Shown here piece by piece: positions 24,657-33,031 of a stretch of 64,000 nucleotides of DNA. Under the pieces are notes generated by a model. It saw nothing but the letters and a program-made list of their open reading frames with translations. It searched no databases and was not told the origin of the DNA. The number at the start of each line of letters is the position of its first letter. Position 1 is the stretch's first letter. This stretch comes from Fluviicola sp. (GTDB taxonomy: Bacteria; Bacteroidota; Bacteroidia; Flavobacteriales_D; Crocinitomicaceae): positions 186,001 to 250,000 of the forward strand of contig NZ_JAQSWB010000003.1 in assembly GCF_029266855.1 (NCBI RefSeq), read 5' to 3'. A program made the translations under genes and the position numbers.

Positions 24657-25715
24657 TTAGTATTCGTATTCGATTTCACATCCAATGTATTCCAGCTGTT
24701 TTTCAAGCAGTCGGCTCAAAGTACCACCGAGGGGCAGAGGGGCTTTCCAGACATCTGTGATTTTGTCTAAACTGACATCTTTGTAAAATTTGCTCAGGAT
24801 TTCCCTTGCTTTTCCTGAATCGGTAATGTTACTTACAGTGAGAAGATACTTTCCGAATGGGATTTGTTCTTCGGAACAATCCAAACCGGCTTGTTTGTAG
24901 GTGGCTAATTTTTCCTGAAGTGTTGCGTAGTTGACTGATTCGTCGAGCAGAACTGGAAGATTAGCGTGAATTTCTGCGAGTACTTCCGTCGGCATGCCGA
25001 TTTCGCTGACCAAAAAGTTGGTCTGGGAAGTATTCGTCAGGTCAAAGTTATCCAGGAGAATACGAAACCTGGAATAGCTCTGATTGTAGATCTTAACCTC
25101 GTGCTGGGATCGGTAGCGTGTGAGAAACTGGTTCATTTGTTCGTAGGTTAAGTTGCGAACCCATTTTGTTTCTCCCTCAGGAATGGTAATTTCCTGATTT
25201 TTGAAGAGGTTAATTAACTTCAAGCGGTCATTTTCTGATTCTGCAGTGAATTCAATGGTGTACAAATCCATTTTCGGGTTACTTGCAATCACTTCGGCAT
25301 CTACGCGTTTTTGCAAGCTTTCTGCTGTGGCCATAGATACTCCACCCAAAACCACGCATGGTTCCTGGAGCAAGAGTTGCAGAGATTCACTTTCATCGCA
25401 GCCCAGAAATTCTGACAGCTGTTTGTTAACGGTGCTTAATTTCACCGGATCATTGATGTGGATGGCGATATCAAGGGATTCTGTGGACAGAGGTGCTTTT
25501 TCATTCACATTTTGTATCTGAACTTCCAGCCCGAGTTCTGTTAAAATGGTGAATGCCTTTTCTGCCAGCGTTTCATCTGCATTGTCCAAAAAGACAGCAG
25601 GCGCATTGTAAAGAATTTTGAATAATAACTCCTGATTGATTTCAAATGCTTGGGAAAGCGCTTTGATAATTTTAGGGGTTGCCGTACCAACGGAAAGGAT
25701 GATAATTCGTTTCAC
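24657..25715 (-). CDS. Protein of tandem ribosomal L7/L12-CTD-like repeats (cluster gene 1)
   Basis: The 352-residue protein appears built from about five repeats of a small alpha/beta unit. The clearest are at residues 15-68 (KALSQAFEINQELLFKILYN then APAVFLDNADETLAEKAFTI) and at the C-terminus (WKAPLPLGGTLSRLLEKQLE then YIGCEIEY). The pattern APxxLxxxxxxxxAExxxxxLxxxGxEVE follows the C-terminal domain of ribosomal L7/L12, a docking domain for translation factors. The other repeats are more divergent. No signal peptide. It is the first gene after the promoter at 25.8 kb. The repeat call rests on motif reading by eye. Confidence 0.65.
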   Translation of the reverse strand: MKRIIILSVGTATPKIIKALSQAFEINQELLFKILYNAPAVFLDNADETLAEKAFTILTELGLEVQIQNVNEKAPLSTESLDIAIHINDPVKLSTVNKQLSEFLGCDESESLQLLLQEPCVVLGGVSMATAESLQKRVDAEVIASNPKMDLYTIEFTAESENDRLKLINLFKNQEITIPEGETKWVRNLTYEQMNQFLTRYRSQHEVKIYNQSYSRFRILLDNFDLTNTSQTNFLVSEIGMPTEVLAEIHANLPVLLDESVNYATLQEKLATYKQAGLDCSEEQIPFGKYLLTVSNITDSGKAREILSKFYKDVSLDKITDVWKAPLPLGGTLSRLLEKQLEYIGCEIEYEY

Positions 25716-25783
25716 GATTCGATTTATAATGGTTAATAATAGGTTGTTTTTGCAGCTTTTTCTTTTACCGATTTGCTACCTTA

Positions 25784-25815
25784 CAAAGATAAGAAATCTT
25801 TATTGATCTACCAAA
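25784..25815 (-). promoter_or_regulatory. Promoter of the core-block cluster
   Basis: On the minus strand TTTG, a 20-bp spacer and TATCTTTG match the Bacteroidota consensus exactly. The -7 box is 68 bp before the ATG of gene 1. The rest of the 311-bp gap (25,716-26,026) is strongly AT-rich, with one terminator at its far end and no other feature seen. Confidence 0.8.
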
Positions 25816-25966
25816 CTTTTTTGCAATTATTTTGATTATAATTTAATCTTTTTTATTAAATAATCAATATTTACAGGGATTTAAGGATGTAAAATAATTA
25901 ATATTTATTGATTAGTTTTTAATCAAATCGAATTATTCTTCTATTTTCAATAGATCGATTTTAATC

Positions 25967-26001
25967 AAAAAAAAGCAGGAGAGTAAATTTTACTCTCCTG
26001 C
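25967..26001 (-). terminator. Intrinsic terminator after the LytTR regulator
   Basis: A 13-bp perfect stem GCAGGAGAGTAAA / TTTACTCTCCTGC with a one-base centre is followed on the minus strand by eight T. It lies 25 bp after the regulator's stop and separates that operon from the core-block cluster. Confidence 0.9.
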
Positions 26002-26026
26002 CGGAATGCATCTATTTTTAGCCTTT

Positions 26027-26752
26027 TTACAATCCCAACCTGGATTTTAAATCACTGTATGAAGAACGTGAGATCGGAATGCTTGTACCGCTCTTTAAAA
26101 TGGCAACGTAACTGTTTTTCTCGTAGGATTCGATTTTAGTTAATTCGTTTACATTCATAATATACGAGCGGTGGATCCGGATGAATTGATCTTTGGGTAG
26201 AACCTGTTCGAAGTGATTCATTGTTTGTTTCTTCAATACATATTTTTTCCCCTGATAGATTTTCACGTAGTCATCATATGCTTCAATATAATCCACTTCA
26301 TTGATCGGGATGATCTTGATCTCGGTTCCGTCTTTAACGACTATCCGGTTTTGCTCGTGAATTATTTGAAGCGGAATATCTTTTCTTGAATCAGGATTCA
26401 GTTCAATGTTCCTTTTTTTGCTGATCGCCGAATCAAAACGTTCTTCCGAAAATGGTTTTAACAAGTAATCCAGTGCATTTACTTCAAATGCTTTTAATGC
26501 AAATTCGTCAAAAGCGGTGGTGAAAATAACCGCCGGATTTTCCGATAGCAATTCCAATAATTCAAACCCGTTGATCTTTGGCATTTGAATGTCGAGGAAC
26601 AACAAATCCGGTTTTGCTTCGGGAATTAGCTTCAATGCTTCAAATCCGTCATTTGCCTCTCCAACGAGAAGAATGTCCGTGTATTTTTGTAAATGCTTTT
26701 TAACAAGCTCTCTTGCCAGTGGCTCGTCGTCTACAATGAATGCCTTAATCAT
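26027..26752 (-). CDS. LytTR-family response regulator
   Basis: The receiver domain (1-120) has the phospho-acceptor Asp in LLFLDIQMPKINGF, acidic pair DDEP at the start and the conserved Lys in LLKPF. The C-terminal LytTR DNA-binding domain (about 145-241) has EVDYIEAYDDYVKI and FIRIHRSYIMNV. Its ATG overlaps the kinase stop by 4 bp. With the LiaF-like gene it forms a three-gene envelope-stress-type operon. Confidence 0.95.
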   Translation of the reverse strand: MIKAFIVDDEPLARELVKKHLQKYTDILLVGEANDGFEALKLIPEAKPDLLFLDIQMPKINGFELLELLSENPAVIFTTAFDEFALKAFEVNALDYLLKPFSEERFDSAISKKRNIELNPDSRKDIPLQIIHEQNRIVVKDGTEIKIIPINEVDYIEAYDDYVKIYQGKKYVLKKQTMNHFEQVLPKDQFIRIHRSYIMNVNELTKIESYEKNSYVAILKSGTSIPISRSSYSDLKSRLGL

Positions 26753-27774
26753 TTCGGGATCAAAATTTTAGTAATGAATAGCTTATCTTGTTTTTCGGTG
26801 GTTAACAGATCGTATTGATTAAAGAGCAGCATGAGTCTGCGTTTGATACTTGTGAGTCCAAATCCTTTTCCGGCTTTGTATTGCGTGAAATCTGAATCAA
26901 AAGGATTTCTTACTTCGATCAGCAAACCATTTTCCTGGTGTTTCACGCCGACATAAATAACAACTTCTTCGGTAGAGCCGTATAATCCGAATTTAATCGC
27001 ATTCTCAATAACAGGCTGAAGCAGCAGAGGAGGTACCAATGTCTGCATACAGCCTTCATCAATGTCGAATTCGGTTTTCAAACGATGTCCGAAACGGATC
27101 TTCTCGATTTCAAGATAGCGTTTTACCTGCTCGATTTCTTCTGCGATCGGCACTAAGGTTTGGATGTCTTTGCGCAGGGTTCCGCGAAGGAAATCACTTA
27201 ATAATAAGATCATCCGGTTGGCTTCCTTCGGATTTATTTCAGTCAAAGCTCCTATTGAATTCAGACTGTTGAACAAGAAATGGGGCTGTAACTGCTGATG
27301 AATATTGTCCAGCTCTGCTTTGGTCAATGCGCGTTCCTGTTCGATAAGCTGCTGATGAACCTGTGACTGGATCTGTTGATTTTTATTTATCCACCAATAC
27401 AAACTCACCGAAATGAGAATAAAGAAAACGATAAAGGCCCGTGCTCCTTCAAAGGGGCGAATGTATTCTGTCCATCTTTCATTCCCTAAGACCAGTTTGA
27501 ATGCGCTGTTAATCAAAAGTTGGTAAATTGCTGTTAAAACCAATACCAAACCGAAATTGTAAAAATTAACTGGTCTTTTTGCATGGGAATAAGTCTGAAT
27601 GAAATACAGGATCTGCGAAATAATCGAAATGATCAGTCCGGAAAAAAGTGAATCCTTCCAGGCAATATCAACCGGAAAACGATTCACTAACAGTAAAAAG
27701 AAGAGTACAAGACTTGCAATCACCGTCCAAACGATGAAAAGTAACTGCACTTTTGTACTGGTTCTTAAAAACAT
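26749..27774 (-). CDS. LytS/YehU-type sensor histidine kinase
   Basis: The 341-residue protein has four N-terminal membrane helices (about residues 10-130), a linker helix, then a His_kinase domain with the phospho-acceptor His in LQPHFLFNSLNSIG and an HATPase domain (PVIENAIKFGL, GKGFGLTSIKRRL). No large periplasmic sensor domain is present, so it probably senses within the membrane or through the upstream LiaF-like protein, which ends 5 bp before it. Confidence 0.94.
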   Translation of the reverse strand: MFLRTSTKVQLLFIVWTVIASLVLFFLLLVNRFPVDIAWKDSLFSGLIISIISQILYFIQTYSHAKRPVNFYNFGLVLVLTAIYQLLINSAFKLVLGNERWTEYIRPFEGARAFIVFFILISVSLYWWINKNQQIQSQVHQQLIEQERALTKAELDNIHQQLQPHFLFNSLNSIGALTEINPKEANRMILLLSDFLRGTLRKDIQTLVPIAEEIEQVKRYLEIEKIRFGHRLKTEFDIDEGCMQTLVPPLLLQPVIENAIKFGLYGSTEEVVIYVGVKHQENGLLIEVRNPFDSDFTQYKAGKGFGLTSIKRRLMLLFNQYDLLTTEKQDKLFITKILIPK

Positions 27775-27779
27775 GTGCT

Positions 27780-28586
27780 TTATTTACTGAAACTGTTTAC
27801 TTCAATTCCTCCGAACATACAGGTTCCTCTGAGTACCATGACTTTGGTTTGTTCACCGGCATCTCTTTGGTACTGTGGGCGTTTATCTTCGAATGATCCA
27901 AAGATGCTGGCAACTTCAGAAATTACTTCCCAGTTATTGGGGATCGTTAAAGTTGTTCCGCCGAAAACATTGGTTACATCAACTACGATCCGATCCTGAA
28001 AGTCTGCCTGCGAGAGATTTACGTCGGTTCCGCCGAAGAAAGAAACGATGTCAGCACCTTTGAAATTCTTGCTTACGACCGTTTTTGTAATGCCGCCAAA
28101 AAAGCTGACACTGTCGATGAAATCTTCTTCGTTCACATTGTAAGCGGCATAACCTCTTTTATGAGCTTCGTGGATGTGTTTCCAGTTTTCCTTTGAAAAT
28201 CGCTGTCTTCTTTTGTTCTGTCCGCATTTCCTGTTTTTTGAAAAAACAATAAACAGACCGATGAGGATTAGTGCGATCGGGAAAATAATTTTGCCATTAA
28301 TTAAATTCGGATACCATTCTGCCAAAAGGAAAAGTTTACCAACAATGATAAGCAGGTATCCATGAAATTTTCTGAATTTGTGTTTGATCAGTACAATGAT
28401 CCCGATTACGATAAGGATCATTTGCCAGCTAAGTAAGTAAGATGGGATTTCGTAACCCAATTGTTTCAATAAGTAAACTACTCCAAAGAAAACAATGGCT
28501 AATCCACCTGCAATTTTTCCGCGACGATGACTTTTTTGTGCTTTTAAAATTTCGTGTTCGATTTCCGTGCGAATATCTGTTTCCAT
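27780..28586 (-). CDS. LiaF-like membrane protein
   Basis: The 268-residue protein has four membrane helices (e.g. IAGGLAIVFFGVVYLLKQLG, SWQMILIVIGIIVLIKH) followed by a soluble beta-solenoid-like domain with repeated FGG turns (VSFFGGITKTV, VSFFGGTDVNL, TNVFGGTTLTI, CMFGGIEVN). This is the LiaF/DUF2154-type architecture. In Firmicutes LiaF restrains the LiaS kinase under non-stress conditions; a similar control of the neighbouring kinase is inferred from gene order. Confidence 0.85.
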   Translation of the reverse strand: METDIRTEIEHEILKAQKSHRRGKIAGGLAIVFFGVVYLLKQLGYEIPSYLLSWQMILIVIGIIVLIKHKFRKFHGYLLIIVGKLFLLAEWYPNLINGKIIFPIALILIGLFIVFSKNRKCGQNKRRQRFSKENWKHIHEAHKRGYAAYNVNEEDFIDSVSFFGGITKTVVSKNFKGADIVSFFGGTDVNLSQADFQDRIVVDVTNVFGGTTLTIPNNWEVISEVASIFGSFEDKRPQYQRDAGEQTKVMVLRGTCMFGGIEVNSFSK

Positions 28587-28606
28587 AATCTGAAAGATTT
28601 ATGCAG

Positions 28607-28614
28607 CAAAGTTA
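28607..28614 (-). promoter_or_regulatory. -7 box of the LiaF-like/kinase/regulator operon
   Basis: TAACTTTG on the minus strand fits TAnnTTTG, 20 bp before the LiaF-like ATG. A TTTG lies 25 bp upstream, longer than the usual spacing, so the -33 box is uncertain. Confidence 0.55.
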
Positions 28615-28669
28615 AGAGACTAATCAGGAGTTGAATAATCAAAATCGGTCAACGGTGGACGAAAATCGG

Positions 28670-29284
28670 TTAACGCATGTATTTCCAGTCTTTTGATTTT
28701 CCTTCGAGCAGGTTTTCAAGGGTTTGCTGTAACCTTCGCTGCCTGGTTTCTTCCCGTTTAGCTTCAGTTATCCAATTGATGTATTCTCTTTGGTGGGAAG
28801 GTGGAAAGGAATCAAATGACGTTTTGGCTTTGGGATTTTTTTCGAGTAGTTCGACTAATTCCGAAGGAATTTCTGCAAGCGGTTTTTTAAACTTCGGATT
28901 TAGTTCACGGGGTATTGCTCCCTGCTCAATTAAGGACATTGCTTCCAATATATAAGCACCCAAATGTTCGCGTTTTGGCAGATCATCCAGTGAGGTGATC
29001 TTTCCCAGGCTACCCATTCCTCCTTCTGTAGAACGTTTGAAAATCCCATGCGGATCACTCATCTGAGAATGAAGCCAGAACCCGAAGGAACAGTGTTCTT
29101 TAAAAGAAGCTGTACTGCACAGGTTTTTACCGCGGTACATAAAATAGGGCATGCTCCATTTCATTCCTTCTTCAACATCGGGGCAGAAATCATGAACCAA
29201 TTCCCTCAGGTAATTCATGATCGGTTGTGCAAAATCCGCTGATTTTGAAATGTATCGGGTTATTCTTTCATCGCGCCGTTTCAT
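28670..29284 (-). CDS. DUF1801 / YdeI-like (OmpD-associated) protein
   Basis: The 204-residue protein has an N-terminal DUF1801 domain (FCPDVEEGMKWSMPYFMYRG) and a C-terminal YdeI/OmpD-associated part (FDSFPPSHQREYINWITEAK, followed by a TRQRRLQQTLENL helix). YdeI-type proteins have been tied to stress and bacteriocin tolerance, but the biochemical role is unknown. Its first 17 bases overlap the stop region of the upstream membrane protein, so they are co-transcribed. Confidence 0.88.
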   Translation of the reverse strand: MKRRDERITRYISKSADFAQPIMNYLRELVHDFCPDVEEGMKWSMPYFMYRGKNLCSTASFKEHCSFGFWLHSQMSDPHGIFKRSTEGGMGSLGKITSLDDLPKREHLGAYILEAMSLIEQGAIPRELNPKFKKPLAEIPSELVELLEKNPKAKTSFDSFPPSHQREYINWITEAKREETRQRRLQQTLENLLEGKSKDWKYMR

Positions 29285-29687
29285 TCGTGTCCTTTTTTCG
29301 AATTAAAAAATAAGCAAGGTAACCTATCGGGATAAATACCAGGAAACTGGTGATCCACATCCATTTCGGGTGCGGGAATATGAACAATTGAATAAGTGTC
29401 AGAGCGTTCAGAACACCAACCACTGCAAGCATGGGCTTTGGAGAATTTCTTCCTGAAATGTAAGTGCTGACAATTGCGGCAACGAAAGCGGAAATGATCC
29501 AGTTGATAACAACCGTCACCTTGGAACCTAAGGAAACATCATTTTCGATATAATCAGCCATTAAGGTATGGTCTGTGGGGACCGGTGTTTCTACCGGGAA
29601 AACATACGTTGACAAAGCCTCACCAAGAGCTATGAATAATCCTCCGATAATAATTCCTGTTACAATTGCTAGTGTTCTTCGTTTCAT
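29268..29687 (-). CDS. Four-helix membrane protein, unknown function
   Basis: The track start (29750) adds 21 residues without a good ribosome site; ATG at 29687 gives MKRRTLAIVTGIIIGGLFIA, a proper first helix. Four hydrophobic segments are visible (IVTGIIIGGLFIALGEAL, VINWIISAFVAAIVSTYI, LAVVGVLNALTLIQLFIF, WITSFLVFIPIGYLAYFLI). The protein is about 139 residues. It overlaps the YdeI-like gene by 17 bp. I do not recognise a named family. Confidence 0.72.
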   Translation of the reverse strand: MKRRTLAIVTGIIIGGLFIALGEALSTYVFPVETPVPTDHTLMADYIENDVSLGSKVTVVINWIISAFVAAIVSTYISGRNSPKPMLAVVGVLNALTLIQLFIFPHPKWMWITSFLVFIPIGYLAYFLIRKKDTNETAR

Positions 29688-29723
29688 GATTCGATTCTTT
29701 GTAGTAAATATAAGAAAAAGCGA

Positions 29724-29957
29724 CAGCTTTTGAAGACTGAGATACGACAAACGTCAGTGCGGAAGTATCGATGGATAAGCGCTAGTCCGCCGCGACGAAA
29801 AGACCAAAATTACGATCCCGGACGTCCGGGATCAGTGCGGAAATAATTTAGGCGCGCTAGTTCGTTAAAACGCGAATTCTATAACTTTTGAAGACCAAAT
29901 CACGATCCGTCAGCTGACGGATTAGTGCCGAAGTGTCGAGGGATAAGCGATCAACCG
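29724..29957 (+). repeat. Interspersed palindrome repeat, three tandem copies (B, C, D)
   Basis: This region fills most of the 383-bp gap before the L,D-transpeptidase gene. The copies are at about 29,724-29,788, 29,794-29,863 and 29,881-29,957. They share a frame like GAAGACCAAATYACGAT, a palindrome, then ATYAGTGCSGAAGTG and GGATAAGCG. The palindrome is CCCGGACGTCCGGG in the second and CCGTCAGCTGACGG in the third copy; the first copy has lost it. Confidence 0.8.
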
Positions 29958-30070
29958 GGCCTAATCGCTGGCATCACTATTGTAAGAATAAAATTTAAAG
30001 ATAAATTTGAAAAGGGTTCTTAGTATTTTGTACCCGAATTAATTTTTAGCGTTAGAACAAAAACTGAAAA

Positions 30071-30715
30071 ATGATCAAGCTGTATTTTATTGCCGTCCTC
30101 TTATTTGTGTGCGCATGTACCTATAACCAGGCGCAAACCGCTCAACTAAATGCCAGTGAACCCCAAGAGATGCCTGTTGAATCTGATTATGATTCAAGCC
30201 GTTTTTTGCAGGTGCTGCCGCGACAGATCGAATCGCTTAAGAATTATATCAAAAGTAAAGGGTCGGTCTATTCGAACCGGAAGGCCATTTTGATCGATAT
30301 GAAGATTCCATCCAACTATTATCGTTTGTTTGTAGTGGATTTAAAAACCAATAAAGTGATTTCCAAAGGACTTTGTGCACATGGTTCGGGATCGGAAATT
30401 GCCGGTACAGATTCTCTCCAGTTCAGCAATATTCCGAATTCCTATATGACTTCGCTTGGTTTGTATAAGATCGGCAGTTCATACCAGGGTAGTTTTGGAA
30501 AATCGTATAAGCTGGCAGGATTGGAGAAATCAAATGATAAAGCAGCGGCAAGAGCAATTGTACTGCACCGGTATAGCTGTGTTCCAGATGAAGAACAGTA
30601 TTATCCTATCTGCAACAGTTTGGGTTGTGCCATGTTATCGGAGAATTATTTCGAAGAGTTGATCCCGATTATTGATAACGAACCGAAACCAATGATTATG
30701 AAGATTTATTATTAA
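30071..30715 (+). CDS. L,D-transpeptidase catalytic-like lipoprotein (YkuD_2 type)
   Basis: The 214-residue protein has a signal with a lipobox-like Cys (LLFVCACTY, Cys about 14-16). The catalytic region shows HRYSCVPDEEQYYPICNSLG then CAMLS, the His/Ser-x-Gly-Cys arrangement of the YkuD_2 murein L,D-transpeptidase-like family. Such enzymes act in the periplasm on peptidoglycan cross-links or lipoprotein attachment; the precise substrate is unknown for this subgroup. It stands alone between a repeat array and the convergent Mla genes. Confidence 0.87.
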   Translation: MIKLYFIAVLLFVCACTYNQAQTAQLNASEPQEMPVESDYDSSRFLQVLPRQIESLKNYIKSKGSVYSNRKAILIDMKIPSNYYRLFVVDLKTNKVISKGLCAHGSGSEIAGTDSLQFSNIPNSYMTSLGLYKIGSSYQGSFGKSYKLAGLEKSNDKAAARAIVLHRYSCVPDEEQYYPICNSLGCAMLSENYFEELIPIIDNEPKPMIMKIYY

Positions 30716-30732
30716 TTACGAATGATAATTAA

Positions 30733-31494
30733 TTAGATCTTCTTTAACGTTTCCTTAATTTCCTTCATAAAGTCCGAAGCGAATACAAAATCATTGATTT
30801 CCGGGTTATCAGTCGTAATGATGGATTTACGGTCTCCCTGCCACCAGTTTTGGCCCTGATTAATGAAAGTTACGTTGTCACCGATTTCGATTACAGAATT
30901 CATATCATGAGTGATCACAATGGTTGTGATATCGTATTCGTAGGTGATTTCACGGATCAGGTTATCAATAAGAATGGAGGTTTGAGGATCTAAACCCGAA
31001 TTCGGCTCATCACAGAATAAATATTTCGGGTTCATGGAAATTGCACGGGCAATAGCAATCCGTTTCTGCATTCCCCCGGAGCATTCTGCCGGATACAAAC
31101 CGTTTTTACCAGTAAGGTTTACCCGTTCCAGGCAAAAATCCACGCGTTCCTGCATTTCCTTCTTGCTCATTTTGGTAAACATGGTCAAGGGAAACTTAAT
31201 ATTCTGTTCAACGGTCATGGAGTCAAAAAGTGCTGAACCCTGGAAAAGCATCCCGATTTCCTGTCTGATCTCCTTGCGTTGTAGGCGGTCCATTTTTGTA
31301 AAATCTCTTTCGTCGTAGAGAATCTGTCCGGAATCTACTTCATGCAGACCCACAATACATTTTGCAAGTACGGATTTCCCGGATCCGGATTGACCGATGA
31401 TGAGGTTTACTTTTCCCTTCTCAAAGGTTGCGCTGACATCTTTCAGGATTTGGTTATCACCAAAAGTTTTATTGACATTGATAACTTCGATCAT
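30733..31494 (-). CDS. mlaF: ABC transporter ATP-binding protein, MlaF type
   Basis: The 253-residue ATPase has Walker A GQSGSGKSV, signature ECSGGMQKR, Walker B LFCDEPNSGLDP and the switch His in IVITHDMNS. Together with the MlaE permease just upstream (shared base at 31494) it forms the inner-membrane core of an Mla-type phospholipid transporter that maintains outer-membrane asymmetry. No MCE-domain gene (MlaD) is adjacent here. Confidence 0.93.
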   Translation of the reverse strand: MIEVINVNKTFGDNQILKDVSATFEKGKVNLIIGQSGSGKSVLAKCIVGLHEVDSGQILYDERDFTKMDRLQRKEIRQEIGMLFQGSALFDSMTVEQNIKFPLTMFTKMSKKEMQERVDFCLERVNLTGKNGLYPAECSGGMQKRIAIARAISMNPKYLFCDEPNSGLDPQTSILIDNLIREITYEYDITTIVITHDMNSVIEIGDNVTFINQGQNWWQGDRKSIITTDNPEINDFVFASDFMKEIKETLKKI

Positions 31495-32234
31495 TACAGC
31501 AAGAACATTTGGGTTAGGAAGAAATTCGCGATCAAAATCGCAACACTTGCACTTACTACAGCTTCTGTAGAAGATTTACCCACGTCCAAAGATCCGCCTT
31601 TGGTGTAATAACCTTTGAAAGACGCGATGGAAGTGATTAAGAATGCAAAGACAACCGTTTTAGTCAAAGCGTAAACAATATCACTGTCTCTATAAAAGAA
31701 ACGAATCCCGTAAATGTATGTTTCAGTTGATGAAAGTCCGGATAGTTTCAGGGATAACCAGCCTCCGATCAAACTTAAACCGATAGAGAAAATAATCAAT
31801 ACCGGAAAGAAGATCATTGCAGAAGTTACTTTTGGAAGAACCAGGTAACTTAAGGAATTTACGCCCATGATTTCCAGGGCATCAATTTGTTCCGTAACCC
31901 GCATGGTTCCTACTTCAGATGCAATATTCGAACCCACTTTTCCTGCCAGGATCAGGGAGATAATAGTTGGTGAGAACTCTAAGATGGTAGAAGAACGGGT
32001 GATATATCCGACGGTATATGCCGGAAGAAGCGGGTTGTCCATATTCGAAGCAGTCTGCAATGCAATTACAGCTCCCATAAACGCAGACATCAATGCAACA
32101 ATTGGAATAGATTTTACTCCAATCAATTCCATCTCTTCAAAAAACCGTCTACGGAATATTTTCCATTTTTCTGGCTTAGAAAACACGATGTACATCATCA
32201 TGAAATACTTGCCAATGTTTTGTATTATCCCCAT
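31494..32234 (-). CDS. mlaE: MlaE-family lipid ABC transporter permease
   Basis: The 246-residue membrane protein shows the MlaE signature: FGMMY-like start region, IPIVALMSAFMGAVIALQTA, LILAGKVGSNIASEVGTMRV, TEQIDALEIMGVNSLSYLV. Five or so helices follow the expected pattern. It pairs with MlaF; stop and start share one base. The MCE substrate-binding subunit is presumably encoded elsewhere. Confidence 0.94.
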   Translation of the reverse strand: MGIIQNIGKYFMMMYIVFSKPEKWKIFRRRFFEEMELIGVKSIPIVALMSAFMGAVIALQTASNMDNPLLPAYTVGYITRSSTILEFSPTIISLILAGKVGSNIASEVGTMRVTEQIDALEIMGVNSLSYLVLPKVTSAMIFFPVLIIFSIGLSLIGGWLSLKLSGLSSTETYIYGIRFFYRDSDIVYALTKTVVFAFLITSIASFKGYYTKGGSLDVGKSSTEAVVSASVAILIANFFLTQMFLL

Positions 32235-32383
32235 TTCGGATATAAAGTTAAAAGAAATATGTTTTCAAGCGAATTCAAAATGCAAAATGTAGAATTCAAA
32301 ATTTTCAGTTGTTCACTTTTGAATGTTCTTTTTGAATTTTACCTTTTGAATTTTGCATTAAAAAATGCCGTTTCTTTGTAGCG

Positions 32384-33031
32384 TTGGAAGCAAAATTGAC
32401 AAAAAAAGAAAAGTATATTCAGCAGCTGAAAGCCTATTTGCCAAGTGGTTTCGAGGTAATGGTGGCGGATTTGCTGCTTAGTCATCCCGTGCGTTTTGCA
32501 ATTACCAATCCGAGAACCACCAAACTGGGTGATTACCGGGCTCCGCAGCAGGGAGAAACCTTTCATCGGATTTCGGTAAATGGAAATTTAAATCCGTACA
32601 ATTTTTTGATTACAACCCTGCATGAGTTTGCGCATTTGCGTGTGTACATCCAATTCGGATTCCGGATCAAACCACATGGTGAGGAATGGAAAGCTGAATT
32701 CCGGAGCTTATTGTGGCCGGCCATTCAGACAGGGTTACTTCCCAAGGATATTGAGATTGCCCTGATGACCAGTTTAACCAATATGAAAGCGTCTTCCTGC
32801 ACGGATACACAATTGTCGCGTGTTTTGAGACAATACGACAAACGCGAGGGCGGGGAGATAATTCTTGAAGAGATTCCAAAAAATGCTACTTTTGTTTTGC
32901 AGGGAAAAACCTTTGTGAAAGGAGAGTTAAGACGTACACGCTTTTTATGTACCGAAGTGCCTTCGAAACGTCAGTTTTTAATTCATTCTCTTGCTACTGT
33001 TCAACTTTTAGAAAACATACATGAAAGATAA
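32384..33031 (+). CDS. SprT-like zinc-metalloprotease-type protein
   Basis: The 215-residue protein has the zinc site HEFAHLRVY (HExxH) with a following H in KPHGEEWKAEF, as in SprT/Spartan-like domains. A C-terminal part (LQGKTFVKGELRRTRFLC) lacks the four-Cys zinc ribbon of some members. Eukaryotic Spartan cuts DNA-crosslinked proteins; the bacterial role is not established. The start used is TTG; no in-frame ATG lies upstream of the conserved region until Met26. It overlaps the next gene by 11 bp. Confidence 0.85.
   Translation: MEAKLTKKEKYIQQLKAYLPSGFEVMVADLLLSHPVRFAITNPRTTKLGDYRAPQQGETFHRISVNGNLNPYNFLITTLHEFAHLRVYIQFGFRIKPHGEEWKAEFRSLLWPAIQTGLLPKDIEIALMTSLTNMKASSCTDTQLSRVLRQYDKREGGEIILEEIPKNATFVLQGKTFVKGELRRTRFLCTEVPSKRQFLIHSLATVQLLENIHER

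Noticed and set aside
16687-25715. Contractile injection system or prophage tail module
   Set aside because: I looked for sheath, tube, baseplate, spike (PAAR/VgrG) and AAA+ signatures and found none; only the modular, many-paralogue layout is similar.
32235-32383. Imperfect inverted repeat of AATGCAAAAT / TTCAAAA stretches before the SprT-like gene
   Set aside because: The sequence is low-complexity A/T and the arms do not pair well; no support for a defined element.
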